Below, in pieces: positions 1 through 12,678 of a stretch of DNA of 64,000 nt; position 1 is the first letter of the stretch, and the number at the start of each line of letters is the position of its first letter. A program made the translations under genes and the position numbers. The stretch covers positions 9,548,001 to 9,612,000 of the forward strand of contig CM082580.2 of NCBI GenBank assembly GCA_040954595.2. The letters run 5' to 3'. The DNA is from Balanoglossus misakiensis (Eukaryota > Hemichordata). The notes beneath the pieces are model-generated. The model did no database searches. It was not told the origin of the DNA and saw only the letters and a program-made list of their open reading frames with translations.

Positions 1-3000
1 CAAAACCAATCGGCGGAATTAAGAAGTCGGAAGTTCAAGTGTAAGGGTTGACCGACTTGCATATGTGATTGTTTCGCGGGCGTGCATATATGGGTCACGG
101 TGAAGTGACGCATTTTGTACCACAGTAAAGGGAGAATCATTCGATTTCTGCAGATGGATGGGAGATTTAGGTACTAGTATGACAGCATTTTTTTTCAACC
201 ACTGTTACAGTATTTTTTTCTCGATTGCCAGTCCACCTTATCCCCTGAAGGCATTGCAGAAGTTATTTTCCTCCGCACCATCTGTCAACTATTTTTTTCT
301 TCAATGTATCCTCCACCCACCCCCAGAAATCAAATGGTTCTCCCCCAAAGAAAGAACAAGCGAGCTTAATGACTCGTGTAATGGCTCATGCTGTTAAACA
401 CCGACAACAAATTGGTTTTCAGGTTGAAAATACTGTACTGACGCACAGCACGAGAGAAATTGATGCGCTTCATATTTACGTCATAGTATTATGATTGCCC
501 GCGCATTGGATGCATGCGATCCTATTTTGGTATAGACCCTCGAGAAACAGGATGCGACACAGCGGCAAAGTGACAAAAGAAAATTTGATTAAGGTGACGA
601 ACGACGTCGTGTTGAATAATTAATCGATGGATTCCCCCATATCAAAACACACCCAATTCCGCATTTAGTTAAATCATTACTGTTATTAATTAAAAGGAAG
701 TTATCTTCGCGTTATCACAGATGGATTAACAGTCCTTTTCACGGACATTTGAGTCCGATCTTGCGTTGAATCCCATCGATGCAGGTAATCATTTGCATAA
801 TATATTGTTTTTTAGTCAATCTATTTGCAAATCATTAGCGACTTCGCTGTCGGATTTATTGCTTGCGATTAGAGCTCCGTTCCGCAACGCCGTTCGGCCT
901 GAGATGGACAAGTATAGCAAAATGGCCCGGTACTATATTATGTCACGCTCACTAACTCGAGTTAAAACCTGCACAGGCACGGCCATTTGAGCGAGTAATG
1001 GAAATAGCCCGGAAGCCTAGGCGGTTGTGATCAAATATAAACGTGTAAGGTGGACAACAAATCGTCGTGTGGTACATTAGACTCAATCCCGCGGGCGTTA
1101 ACTGAAAATGGAAACGAGAAACCGCGCGCCCTATAATAGTAAATTACGCGGCCTGGCTCAGTATTTACAACAACGCCGAAATGCGACGGTCAATTAAGGC
1201 TATAGTGTTATCAGATAGCAATAATTCTGAACATTATAACGTTTAAGCAAGACATGACTTTCATACAAATGAGAATTAAGTAGGCTCTGCGGTTATGCTG
1301 GGGATCACAGCTTTGTATTCAGAAAGTTGATTATGTCGCCAGGCACAAACTTCTGCTCAAGTTTTTTATGGCATGTTGTACCACTTGGCAAACGTCGCTA
1401 TCTGGACAGGACAGTTGCCCCTTTAAGGATAGAAAGCATTTATATCATTTCTATCGCGAAATAATAACCCTGAGATATTAAAAACTTGAAGGCAGATAAT
1501 GTGTTATAAAAGTTTATTAGTTTAAATTGAAAAGTGAGTGTCCGACTAAAACTTACAAGAACGCCACAGAGATTGTCAGCATTTTGGCAACATCCCAAAA
1601 TGCAAACGCAAACGATGATTCATAGTCTAATAAATATTGAGCAACGTCATTTTCGATTAATTGCGCTGTATCACAACACCGTGTTGTTGTGAAAAACAAG
1701 TTATCGAGTTCGCGAGGCAGGATTATTACACCACCCGCTACATTTATTTTATGGCTATCTGCATACACAGTGGTCAGATTTATGAACCGGTCCTGGAATG
1801 TAACAACCATATTTGGGGGAACCTTAGGATTTTCTTCGATGAGATACTCGTCTCTTGACGCTGTACAATGCCAGGAAATAATCTCATGTTGCAAGCAAAC
1901 ATCGTCAGGGTAACGTGAAAAGGCATCGGGGTCTATTTAGCGTATCCGAAGTTAACGAAGTCCAGGCTGAAGTGTCAAAGAAACTGGTTCAAAGTTCTCA
2001 CAAGTAAATGAGAATACTCTTAAGATTTTCATTTCCGGGATTACTACATGCGTCAAAAGATGAGCGATCGCATTATATTTCGATTTCACTGCCGCGGCGG
2101 AAAGTCGCAATGTTGTAGGCATGCGTTCCTACGGGGGAAATATTTACCACGTACTTCAAAACGAAAAATTACAGGAGGAGTAATACATCAAGTATTGTGT
2201 AATCCCTCACAGTATTTACGAGGAAATGCCGCTCACCCCAAACACGTTCGTGCAAAGATTTATAGGAGTGAATTCGAAGAATATGATATGATATGACCCT
2301 ATCAATTCCAATCGGCGTGTTCTTTGGCTCATGTTAGCAGCGCACGGGGGACCAGCGGGATCTTAATTTTCAGCGTAATAACATCACAACCGCGGGTGTT
2401 GTCGTATAATAGGAAGTATGTTAACGGGGGAATTGCAAATCCATCATTTTTTTTTCAATGACACTGGAAATGAGAATGACGCATACAGGCGCTTGAAAGT
2501 GGGACTGGGTATTTTGTTTGTCACGGGATGCGAAGATAACCTTTCAATTATGCCGTCACCGTCAACAATAAAATGAGTCAATAGGCCTAAGCTGACGAAA
2601 TTGGCGATAACATTTCAAAGAAAAACGGAAATTCTCACGGCGTAAGGAGTAAACAAGTGGACCGAAATCCCAAATGAATAACCTGTGAAAATAACATCAA
2701 ATGTAATTTTCTGGGGGTTTTACTTATGGAAATTTAATGGGCCATTTCTGGACGCTGTTGCCATTGCTTTTAGTATGTCAGTTGTCCATTTGAGTATATA
2801 GTGGAATAACACAACCGTCGAAGCTTAAGCAACAAGTTCTGATGGCCACTTCAGCGCCGGATACCGGAGATATTCGGTGAAAATTGTCGCGTTAGAACTT
2901 CATATGCACTTAACAACCTTATATGCGCTATGACGCAGATCCCAACTACAGCAGAAACAGTAATTTCCGATGACTGGACTGTGATAAGAAGAGTTGTTGA

Positions 3001-4995
3001 GTTTGGCTTATTACATTGGAAAGTGCATAGTTCAGTTAATAAGCCATAGGGCAGGTAAACCACGATTACCCCTGATTTGGACAATCCATTAACTTTTCGG
3101 TTATTATCTGCGCCAATACCACAATGGATTCCCATTGAAACACAAAATCGAGAAAATAGAAACTCTACACCAACCACTACCCAAAATTATCGCGACACGA
3201 TTTCTGTTTCAAGCAGTAAAGTGCATTATATGCATTTAGTTTGATTTGATTGCCAGAAATACAAGTCTTAATTTTCATGTTTTGCATTATGGTTCGCGCA
3301 CGGTCGTTGTCTTTGTGTGTTTTATAAATTATGTTCACCATGGAGACATTATTATAGGAATAATAAAATATAACCTAAACCGACCTTTCCTTTCCGGTTA
3401 CACGAGTATTACGAGTGCTTCTTGTAATAAATGGCTGTAGACATTTTAAGAGGGAATGTGTCACATGGTAGGATAGGAAAGGTTGTCTTGAGGCCAGACT
3501 TTTAAAGGGGTCGTAATACCCCATTCACTCGACATAAATAATTATCCCCCTTGTCTGCTCCGTGTCGGTCCAAACCAATGAACTGTCGTAAATACTATTG
3601 TTATCTTATATCCAAAAAAGGTATGGTTGAACGTTTCGTTTTATTGCCTCTCTCAATGTGTTGCTTGCATTCAATAAATTAAAGACTTTACCTGAATGAA
3701 ATATATAAAAGGGACCTAATCCACGGTAATGTTTTCGGCTCGCAATCTAATCACAGCCCGTATATCTTATTTCTGGGTAAATGTGTATTACAGAAATCGT
3801 GACTAACATTAGAAGTGAGAAACTGTCGATTTGGATTGATTGGGAAATGGATTCCTGTTCTTTGAAAAGGAGCTTAGTCGATATTAATGCATGTTTATTC
3901 TGCCGTATTCTGTTTAAAGAAATCTCTGGATTAAGGAGGTTATATTTGAGAACGTGATCTGGCCAGGTAGACTCAGATGAAGTGATGGCTTTATAGATGC
4001 AGACAGTGCGCACGTGAAATGTGTGCAGAAAATCCACGACCAAAGATTAAACGTAAACTCGAGACAGGTGTTATTTCAGCTATTACATGTACTGCGTATT
4101 ATGTTGTGGACTACCCACTGTTCACAAATGAAAATGTATTTGTTTAAAGTTTAAATATTTCAGATACCGCATATACCAGAAAACTCACAATATTTCCCGC
4201 GTAAAATCGCTCTTGGCCAACAACCAGTATTCTCAGTAATATTCTTACGCCGTCAGGTTTATGGTCACGTGGCCTTGGCGTGTTCGTGACGTCAGACTCA
4301 AGCGACATTATTGTCTCGCTATCTCTCCCTTTATGAATTAGTGATACCGATCGCAAGCTGCGTGAACGGGTTTGCAAGTTCCATGGCAGATCGATAGGAC
4401 CTCTGCAAGATAGGAAACGCACTTGCCAAACGAGATAACGTGCGCCGCACCCGGTACATCGTGGAAAGTCTAGCAAAGGCGTCTAATATTCATCACCAGA
4501 AATGAAGATATTCTAAACAGAGATTTTCAGCCGATATTAAAATATTAACACCAGGTCGGTTCGTGTTGACCTCGGATAAATAAGATTATTTATTGTCAGT
4601 TTGCAATGACCTTTGTCAGCGACATTAATATATCAAAGTTTAATTAAGTCATTTTTCTTGGGCAATATTAATGATACCTTGGTGATTTTGAAACAGTAAG
4701 AATAATGGACGTTAGCCCTGATCAGTTTATAAGCCATAAGTCATGGTGCAGATAAAGACAGTATCCATTTTAATTGTCATTATTTACTTTGATGCTCCAA
4801 TCATCATGTAGATTCAAGTATACAGTTGATGTTTATTAATGTTTCTCGATAGTTAAAGTTCGACGACCCCTGAGGTTTTGCCTCCGTCAGATGTGCGCGT
4901 ATTTCAATTTCGAGGTCTGCTTAACCGTTATAAATGGAAAAAAATCAACAATACTCTAAACAACAGTGCTATGGTGTTACGACCGCTGGCTTAAA

Positions 4996-5033
4996 ATGGA
5001 TGGATGGATGAATGAATGGATGGATAGATGGAG
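4996..5033. repeat. GGAT/GAAT tetranucleotide simple repeat
   Basis: An imperfect run of TGGA, TGAA and TAGA units, about nine units long. It is an ordinary microsatellite in non-coding DNA. Confidence 0.8.
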
Positions 5034-5215
5034 GGACATGAATCGTTAGTTTGTTTATTTCAAATGCCAGGGCCTCAGCCCATCACATATAGAACATCTT
5101 AGACATTACATAAATACAAGAAAGTGTAAATCAAAATGGCTGTCAGTTGAAGGTGTCGTCAACAAATGAATATTCATTTTTAAGGCGTGCAATCGGGTAG
5201 AACACCTTATGTGTA

Positions 5216-5238
5216 GGGCAATCTTGTAAAGATTGCCC
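5216..5238. repeat. Perfect 10-bp inverted repeat with 3-nt loop
   Basis: The arm GGGCAATCTT at 5216-5225 is followed by GTA and its exact reverse complement at 5229-5238. It could form a small hairpin. There is no run of T after it and no gene beside it, so no function is assigned. Confidence 0.6.
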
Positions 5239-6578
5239 AGAAGTCAAATCTTAAAGCAGAAGATGTAGAGAAATAGCATACGGCATCATGGAAGCAAATC
5301 TCCGCGACCTTGAACGTGTATTTCGATTATTCCACAGTCACTGACTTAACATATACACTGAGCTAAATAATGAACACCACGCCTTCGGCTGTTTACGGAA
5401 AAGTCAGCTCTTCCGAAAAAGACTGTTCGCTATATGCTTTTTTGTTGCTGTGAAGGGTCCTTCGTACTTCTGTTGGAAAATCAGTCTTTCCTGGAAATGA
5501 AAATTACTATTGCTTTGAAATACAGTCCATCATCAAAACATCTCCGGGCTTTGTGTAAGTCAATTTCAAAGTGACTTTCCTGGAAAATCTCATTGGACTT
5601 CGTATCCTACAAGCATGTATGCTTTGGTTAACCTTCAACGAGACAAAGTAAACAAGGATATGTAGGTCAGTGCACAGTCAGTGCAAGGAGACGTTTGGAT
5701 ACGCTTTGTGCAAAACCTCATGAAACTGACAGTAGTAGAAATGTATTTTCTATTAATTATGGATCTTTAATTAGGCCTAATTGGCAAGAGTAGTATATAT
5801 TAATATCCAAGGGTAAATACTTAATTTGTGGGTTAAAACTACGGCTTCATTGCATTTAATCATAGATGTCTATCTTCTGAATAAATAAATTAGCGAGTGT
5901 TAGTTGTGGCTTCGGTGTGAAACCCCTGCCACTTGATGGCGCCCTACAGGCTTGCTTACATTTGACGTCTGTCGTCTTTGAATGCGAGGGAAACAGTGCT
6001 TGATCCCAAAACGTGGAATTGCGCAATTGCGCGGTGACTTCGGATTATTAGACTTACCTTGAGGAGAGAAGACTGCCGTTCGTCCATTAATGATAGACAA
6101 TTTGGGTGGTTGTTCCTCTTGTGGGATCAGGTGGAATCCTCGGGCTATAAGTTGTCTGAATCTGGCTTTCTCTTCATTTAACGATGTCCCGTTGCCTGAA
6201 GAACTTGGGGAGGCTTACCAGGAACAAGTCAGTAATTTGTTGATTTTCCTCTGAGAACTAAAATCGCAGTTTGATTCAGCTTGAGAGACTTGGGAGATGG
6301 AAGCCAATCTTCGGTAAACGGTGATTGCAGTTGCGATTACCAAATTGAAAGTGGTTTCAACGGAAGTTGTTTGGTCAACGCAGAACACGCGGGTCAAACG
6401 CCAAAAGCAAAAAAAATCATTTAAGTGATTTACGTAAAGTATTTTCTTGCTGACATGAATCTATGAATCTAAAGTTATCGCTCAGCATATTAAATCAAGA
6501 ACACCACTGGAGACATGATGGTAATATCCTATGAATAATCGCTTAAAATCTGATTGTACAAGGCTCTCATCAGTTTCT

Positions 6579-7550
6579 TCAACCAAATATTGCCATAGTT
6601 GTTTTCCTGTTTCTTCTGTCTCTTCGAGGGCGCATCATACATGAACAGTAAACTTTCATAACCGACTTCCTGTAGGTCGAACTGCTCAACTTGTAAATAA
6701 AAGGGTTTATGGATGCATTGATTATTATCAACGTCTTAACAAGTTCAATCAGAAGAAGAATCGCTGTATGGGCGGAAAGGTCTACGGCAAACGCTCCAGA
6801 TCGCAATAAAATGGGAATAGAAAAGATCGCCACAGCGGGAATGACACACGTGAAGTTGACCACTTTTGTGATGATTACCGTTCTCAGTACGCGTCTCGAC
6901 TCCTTCGCGATTCTGATGTGTGAACGCAGTTTTGAAGCTTTTCCCTGTATGTGCATGGTCCTAGCAACCAAGATGTATAAGGTCGTCGCCAGGCAGACAC
7001 ACGTGACCAGGACAACGACGAGAAGACAAAAGAACGCTATAACGACCGCGTCGCGTGTTTTCTCGGGGAGAAAGTCAAAGCACTGCACCGCGTACAAAAT
7101 TGGCAGCGCGGCGCTGAGACACCAGGTTGTGGTGACGGCGACGACCGTGTTTCTGGTTCTCAACAAAATGGCGGCCTTGAAAGGTAGACACACTGCGATG
7201 TACCTCTCTATGCTGACAAGGGTGACGGTCAAAGACGACTCCAGCATAGGCGTTAAATATACCAAAGCAGACAGGAAACACGGCAATTCGAATGAAAAAA
7301 TCAAAAACCGAAAAGTAAGGAAGAGGAGATCCGAAAGAGACAGATTGACCAACAGGATGTTGGTTTTCGTTCGCATCTCTTTAAGTTTGAAGACGACAAT
7401 GATGAAGGAAATGTTATTGAGTATTCCCACCATCGAAATGCACAGGTCAACGTACGGAAGATTGGCGTATGCCATGTCAAGCCAATAAGGATAAATGGAT
7501 GAGTTGTCTGCGAACCGCGTTGTCGCATATTCTGGTCTCTTGTCGGCCAT
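6579..7550 (-). CDS. Class A (rhodopsin-like) G-protein-coupled receptor, orphan
   Basis: Single-exon seven-transmembrane receptor of 323 aa. I start it at the ATG at 7550 (A at -3 and G at +4). The frame stays open upstream but only to a TTG. Class A hallmarks are N16 as a probable glycosylation site (NSS), a GILNN helix-1 motif, LSLSD with D74 in helix 2, C91 and C157 as the likely extracellular disulfide, ERY at 115-117 (DRY variant) at the end of helix 3, W143 in helix 4, NPFIY at 282-286 in helix 7, and C302/C304 in a short basic tail that could be palmitoylated. Helix 6 reads CVIP (235-238), so the usual toggle tryptophan is valine. This is a plasma-membrane receptor for an unknown ligand. 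I cannot place it in an amine, peptide or opsin subfamily; there is no retinal-binding lysine pattern that I can see. A non-coding 5' exon is possible: a splice-acceptor-like TTTCCGTAG lies about 45 bp upstream. Confidence 0.88.
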   Translation of the reverse strand: MADKRPEYATTRFADNSSIYPYWLDMAYANLPYVDLCISMVGILNNISFIIVVFKLKEMRTKTNILLVNLSLSDLLFLTFRFLIFSFELPCFLSALVYLTPMLESSLTVTLVSIERYIAVCLPFKAAILLRTRNTVVAVTTTWCLSAALPILYAVQCFDFLPEKTRDAVVIAFFCLLVVVLVTCVCLATTLYILVARTMHIQGKASKLRSHIRIAKESRRVLRTVIITKVVNFTCVIPAVAIFSIPILLRSGAFAVDLSAHTAILLLIELVKTLIIINASINPFIYKLSSSTYRKSVMKVYCSCMMRPRRDRRNRKTTMAIFG

Positions 7551-9793
7551 ATTGACGAGAACGGTCGGTCGCCAGGAACTCGCCTTGGCTTTTGATCTAC
7601 GGAAAGGAAAACGGTCCAATCAGAATCCTTGTACATGCATATGTATAAAGGATGAGAAGGACAAGCGAACTAGTTAGAACGGTGACCTCGGATAACAGCG
7701 GTGTCAAGTGATTATCAACGGGGTTCCTTTGGGCGTCGCCACTGATCATGATCATCAACCATCGTCACAGCAGCACGGCGTGCATTCAACTACCAATCAT
7801 AAATCTTGTTTATAGAATGACACCTGTTGCTCAGTAATCAACGATATATATATATGTTTTTGAGCACGTATCTGTCCAATTTTGTTTTCTCAACCAGTAT
7901 TAGTGCAAAATCATATTCGATTCACGGACTTGGCTTTGTCTCTGTATGTTTTGTCGATTTTCTGCGCTGTGCTATATCGTTTTGTGACTGTATTTGCACG
8001 TTTGACCTATGACGTTTAGAATATGGATGGGTATGATATCAATTATTTATGATAAGCAATTTCTTATCAGTTGAAATATCGTCACTTAATTAGTGAGTCT
8101 AAATTCTATCTTACTTAATCCCATTTCTGGCAAACACTCTGCCATTTAAATCAGATGCTTTAATAACCTTAACCTATAAACGACATTGGCGGAGCGTATT
8201 AATATTGAAAGCCCACAATACCCTTATGACGTGCTACGTGCAAGGAATTTGATGTAATGCTGCATTCTCGTTTAAAACATGTCACTTACAAACAAACTAA
8301 ATATGATAGTTCGACGTTTCTTTTTCAAGTTGTTGACAGTGGATTCGTGTTTTGTTATAAATTGTACTCGTCCTGATATTAATAGTGGTGATTAATTATT
8401 TATTCCGTCGTTAATCCGTCTTCAAGCTTATACAATGTATACAGGTAATGCCTTTCGCTTTGCTCCATCATGTTAGGGATTAGCGACAGGCCGCCAAGGT
8501 TCTATGCATGCCCGTAATAAGCAACATTTAACTTTGGCTGGTACACCTGTAGTTTTGGCTGGTATCTCTGTGACGCGTCCTGCTTATCTAGTCACGTGAG
8601 ACGCAGTGATCAGCAAACGATTAGGTGAAATTGGCCTTAATTGATTTGTTTGTCTTTACCGCCAATCAAAACTAAATTATTTATAGACGAAGGCGATACT
8701 TCATGATGACAGAATTCTGAGTGTGGCGAATGAGTTGTTCGTGAGATGAGGCACCAGTATTGGTAGATTTCTATCCCTCATTACAAACTACCAGTCACTT
8801 ACATGCAATCCTTACATCAATCGCTCAAAACCGTGTTTACAGAGAAATAACAAACGTCTCTAAATGGTTTTATAGCTAATTTCAATATTGTGTGGTGTTC
8901 AGTAACCTCAGATGAATTTTTCTGCAATTTACAAACATCGAAAATTTGCTTATTTTCTGTGTTCTGTTATGACTGACGTATTGCGAAACCAAGTACTCAC
9001 CTGATTCGGTAGTATCGTTTTGGAATATCGCAGTAAACCGCAACACAGTTTTAACCTAGAAATAACCTGCAGTCTGAACAGAAATGCCCAGTCGCTTGTT
9101 GCAGAATGTTTTACCAAGTGTCTATGATCGCACTGACGTCACCTCGGTTGTTGACAGCTTTGTTGCAGGACGCCACCAAGCGACTGAATGTTTCAAAATG
9201 TTGACGCCTTCTGTTATGATGTGTTTGGCTGTAAACTAATTCATACATTCATTCATTCATTCATTCATACATTCATACAAACAGAAACTCGACAAGTGTC
9301 AAAGCTTTGGCTGGAAATGGAAGATCCGTATCTCCACTTATACTTTATATACACTCAGACGGTCCGCTACATCGCGAACACCAGACTACGAATACTGGGC
9401 CTGTAAACACATAATTCTGACAGCTACCCCAAAAATGGTCAAATCGGTGTCGTAGGTCCAGGCTTGCTATGCAAAGGCAGCCATATTTCGTGGGCTATAT
9501 GCTAATTATATACTCCACACTCATTTTAATATGTACACATTTGCTTGTACAGACAATATATGGTAAAACAGATTAAAACTAATGGGAAATGACCAACTTA
9601 AAACAGAACACTTAATTTTTTTCTCAAATAATCTGTAATAATGTTTCATAACACTTATATGGACGTTTGAGTCCGAAAAAAGGTATAATAATGAATAAAA
9701 ACAACTTGTATCTGAATCACGTTTTACTGTGGCATACCTACATTATTGAAATAACTGCGAACGCACCAGCAACTGCTAACCCACTGGTCGCGC
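7551..9793. other. Intergenic stretch between GPCR and guanylate cyclase
   Basis: No coding signal seen on either strand. It should contain the GPCR promoter at its left end and the cyclase 3' UTR at its right end, but no clear TATA box, CpG-rich core or canonical polyadenylation signal can be named. A CATT microsatellite lies at 9238-9278. Confidence 0.5.
9238..9278. repeat. CATT tetranucleotide microsatellite
   Basis: Runs of ATTC/CATT with interspersed CATAC units, about ten units. Non-coding. Confidence 0.85.
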
Positions 9794-10937
9794 CTACTTG
9801 TCTGACTTAGGATGGGATGTACTAGGGGAAGGTATATTCAACGATGGAACATAAACGGAAGCTTGGGTCAAAGTTTCTGGATCGAAGCCCTCTTTGCCGT
9901 TCAACCAGTAGGTGAACATGGACCCTTTCCCCTGAAGAGAAAACAAAATGTAGTCTTACTGGACTGTGTTGTGTTGAGTAGATCGAGGCGGTTAATGTTT
10001 ACGGTTGCATGCGAAGTGCTGTATCTCCACCACTCAAATGCTAAGGTAAAGTGTCATTACAGTATTTTAAAATATCATTTATAATCTGAACACAAGGACT
10101 GCTTGCGCATGCACCTATCCTTATTCAAAGATCTCTGAATCAGATAACTACCTTTAAATCAACCAATCCGCGCTCACTCAAGTAGTATCCTCCAAGGTCC
10201 ATCAGGTGGTTGTACGTTTGTTTGCTGACGTGGATGCGGTTAGCTGCCGAAGAAAATTGTTATTAAAAGGGAGTTTACACAGTATCTCCTGCAAACGCTG
10301 TTTCATGTAGCGCCACCAGTGGCAGGGGTCACAGGTCGCCCACCTGACTTCACTTTCTTGTCACCGGACACGTCGAACTGGTAGGGCCGCCATTTTCTGC
10401 CACTCTATATTTGTCATTTCCCATCTTCGTTTACTGTAATTATCAGGGTTACGGCGTTTGCGGGAGATACAAAGACGTGACGTGTTGCTGTCATTAATAT
10501 CAACTATTCATCAACTATAAATATTGAACTCACGCTCTCCTGCAGTCTCCAAGCGTTCGGCGATATTAACAGTGTTGCCGAATAAACAATAGCGGGGCAT
10601 CTTTGTACCAACAATCCCTGCAACTACAGGGCCTGAAAAGTTAAAGTAACCAAACAATGTTATATATTGTACCTTATCATACAAACTCAATTTTGTTTTC
10701 ACATTTTTCACAATATACCAGAGAATTCAAGAAAACGTGAACGGTAATCCTACCGGAGTGGATTCCAATGCGCAGTCTCATAACAACCCCCGGCAGGTGA
10801 GCCAGTGTCAAACAAGCGATATGGTAACTGATGTCCAACGACAGAGTTGCGATGTTCCCGGCATGCTTGTGTCCATTTCTTTGAGGTACACCTGCATGGG
10901 GAAAATACCACATCAAGGTAAGGTAAATCTATCAGCA

Positions 10938-10977
<40 letters not shown>

Positions 10978-12646
10978 GGCATGGTGATCGTGGTAGTGGT
11001 GGTGGTGGTGGTGTTGATGATGCACTTCGCTGAGAACAAAATCATTCTTACACACAGGGTGTCCTTGAGTTGAAATCCTTGCAAATTCCATTAAAAAGCA
11101 AAATGTATTACAATTACAATTTTTGGAGAGAACACGTCTGATAAAGAACCCTACCTGAAACTACCATGTAGGCATCTCCGATAGTCTCCACTTTGTACAC
11201 GTCATACTTCTCGATGCGAGAGTCGAAGCAAGAGTACAGCATATTGAGCATACGTATCACCTGCAGCGGGCTGCTCTGAGAGCAAATGGACGTGAAGCCG
11301 ACGATGTCGGAGAAGAACAGCGTGGCTTCTTTAAAGCTCTCCGGCGCCACGTGTTGGTTTTTCTTCATCTGTTGGGCGATCTCCCTCGGCAGCAGCCGGT
11401 AGAGCAGGGAAACCGCACGCTTGCGCTCGCGCTGCAGCATCTTGCTCTGCGTGACCAGGTTGGAGGCGAACATCTGCATGCTGCTGGTCGATTTCTTCAC
11501 CAGGACCAAGATGGTGGGCCCGATGACGCCGACCATCACGAGGACCAGTATGACGAGGCCCAGGTTTCTCAAGTCGTCCGCTTGTCCGTCGTCGAGCACC
11601 CGCAGAATCCGATCGGACAGTCTCTCCTGGATCGTCAGCAGAATTTCCATGTAGCTGGTCATGTTTCCGTACCAGTAGTTTGCTCCGGCCCACGAGGCTT
11701 CGATGTTGACGTTCTCTCGGATAATCTTCCTCATGTCGTCAATAGATCTCACAACGTCGCCCGGCAGCTCGTTCATCAGCTCATCGTGGAAGTCTTTGAT
11801 TTCAGAGACATACTGCCAAGACGCCTCGAAGTTGCCCTTTGCCCTGTAAGCCCGTTCTAAGTAATCTATGAAGTGGCTGTAGTCCGTGAACCTGCCCGTC
11901 GAGAAGTAAACGGCCCCGAGAGTGCGCTCTATCCCGACGTCTTCTTTGCTGATGATCAGAAGCTGAAACCCGACGAGACTGGTCCAGGTCTGGTCGGAAC
12001 CGCGGAATGTGCCCAGGGTCTCGTAAAGCCAGTCGATGAAGAACTGTATGGAGTTGGAGTAGAATGCAATCTCGTCGAACATGGTGGATGAGGAGATGTA
12101 CAAGTCACGCCGGTGGGTGTCGAGGTACCGCTGGAAACTCTCCTTGGTGTTCAGGCTCTGCTCCCGGTCATCGGAGATCACTGGCCAGCCGGTGAGATCG
12201 GCGAGGGCGGAGTCTGTCTCGGGGTACGTGTCCATCAGAAACTGCCGGCTCAGCGGGCTGATGGTGCTGAGGTAGAGCGTCGACATGTCCCGCTCGCTCT
12301 GCAGGAGATGGAGGAACCTCCCGAGCTCCCTGCCGAAGGAGATGGCCTGGCGGATCTTCAGGGACGCCTCGTTGGCCTTGGTCACCGTTGTCAGGTTGTT
12401 GCTGGCGATGGCGGCCAGCGTGATGATGGGGATCATCGTCAGGGCCATCATCTTGGTGAGCTGCCACCGCTTGCCGGACTTCCTCATGGGATCGCAGCTC
12501 CAACGGCCCTTGCTGCCTGTCCACCCGAAGAGGTTCTGCACCGACGCCGATGTCTCGCTCAAGCTCGTTATACTGCCGTGAGATTCGTGGAAGCTGAAGC
12601 CGCTGGTGACCGCGCTGATATTGTCCGCTCCGTCTTGCGTTCCCAT
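9794..12646 (-). CDS. NIT-domain membrane guanylate cyclase
   Basis: Makes cGMP from GTP, probably under control of an N-terminal sensor region. Exons (minus, 5' to 3'): 12646-11155, 10891-10754, 10632-10534, 10243-10152, 9931-9794. All phases close to give 652 aa. Order: cytosolic N-terminus; TM1 about 65-82; NIT-like helical region about 90-350 with the [10 protein letters not shown] motif at 118-127; TM2 about 361-383; HNOBA-type linker with LLYRLLP; class III cyclase domain about 436-628. Metal-binding D447 ([10 protein letters not shown]) and D491 ([10 protein letters not shown]), guanine-selecting E487 and C559, and transition-state N566 and R570 are all present, so it should be an active homodimeric guanylate cyclase. 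The usual FGDTVN reads FGNTVN. There is no haem-nitric-oxide (HNOB) domain and no kinase-homology domain. The family occurs in several invertebrates; annelid members act in nitric-oxide/cGMP signalling. The ATG at 12646 follows an acceptor at 12675, so a non-coding first exon is likely. Confidence 0.92.
10938..10976. repeat. (ATG)13 microsatellite in cyclase intron 1
   Basis: Thirteen perfect ATG units in the intron between cyclase exons 1 and 2, followed by a GTG-rich imperfect run to about 11020. On the minus strand it reads CAT repeats. Non-coding. Confidence 0.95.
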
Positions 12647-12674
12647 TGCGACAATTAATGCTGACGAGAACACG

Positions 12675-12678
12675 TCTG
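12675..12678 (-). promoter_or_regulatory. Probable 3' splice site in the cyclase 5' leader
   Basis: On the minus strand a pyrimidine-rich tract (TTTGTTTCTCTTAATTTCAG) ends 29 bp before the cyclase ATG. It implies that the 5' UTR is spliced and that the promoter lies further right, toward the divergent ABCG gene. It is a sequence call only. Confidence 0.55.

Larger units (their letters stand above)
1..6578. other. Gene-poor left flank, no supported gene
   Basis: No open frame in this stretch shows a recognisable domain, a plausible codon pattern or a chain of splice sites. The longest frames (for example 4144-4476 on the minus strand) start at non-ATG codons and have composition typical of random AT-rich DNA. 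Visible content is a short GGAT-type simple repeat near 4996-5033 and a perfect short inverted repeat at 5216-5238. Part of the stretch just left of 6578 may be 3' UTR of the GPCR gene, but I see no clear polyadenylation signal on the minus strand close to it. Confidence 0.5.

Noticed and set aside
4144-4476. 110-codon minus-strand open frame in the left flank
   Set aside because: It begins at a non-ATG codon, has no domain or splice context, and its composition resembles non-coding DNA.
6709-7488. 259-codon plus-strand open frame opposite the GPCR
   Set aside because: The minus-strand frame has all class A receptor motifs. The plus frame is its antisense shadow with no recognisable feature.
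7551-7619. 23-residue N-terminal extension of the GPCR
   Set aside because: The frame is open to 7619 but has only a TTG start. The ATG at 7550 has a good initiation context and gives a normal short extracellular N-terminus.
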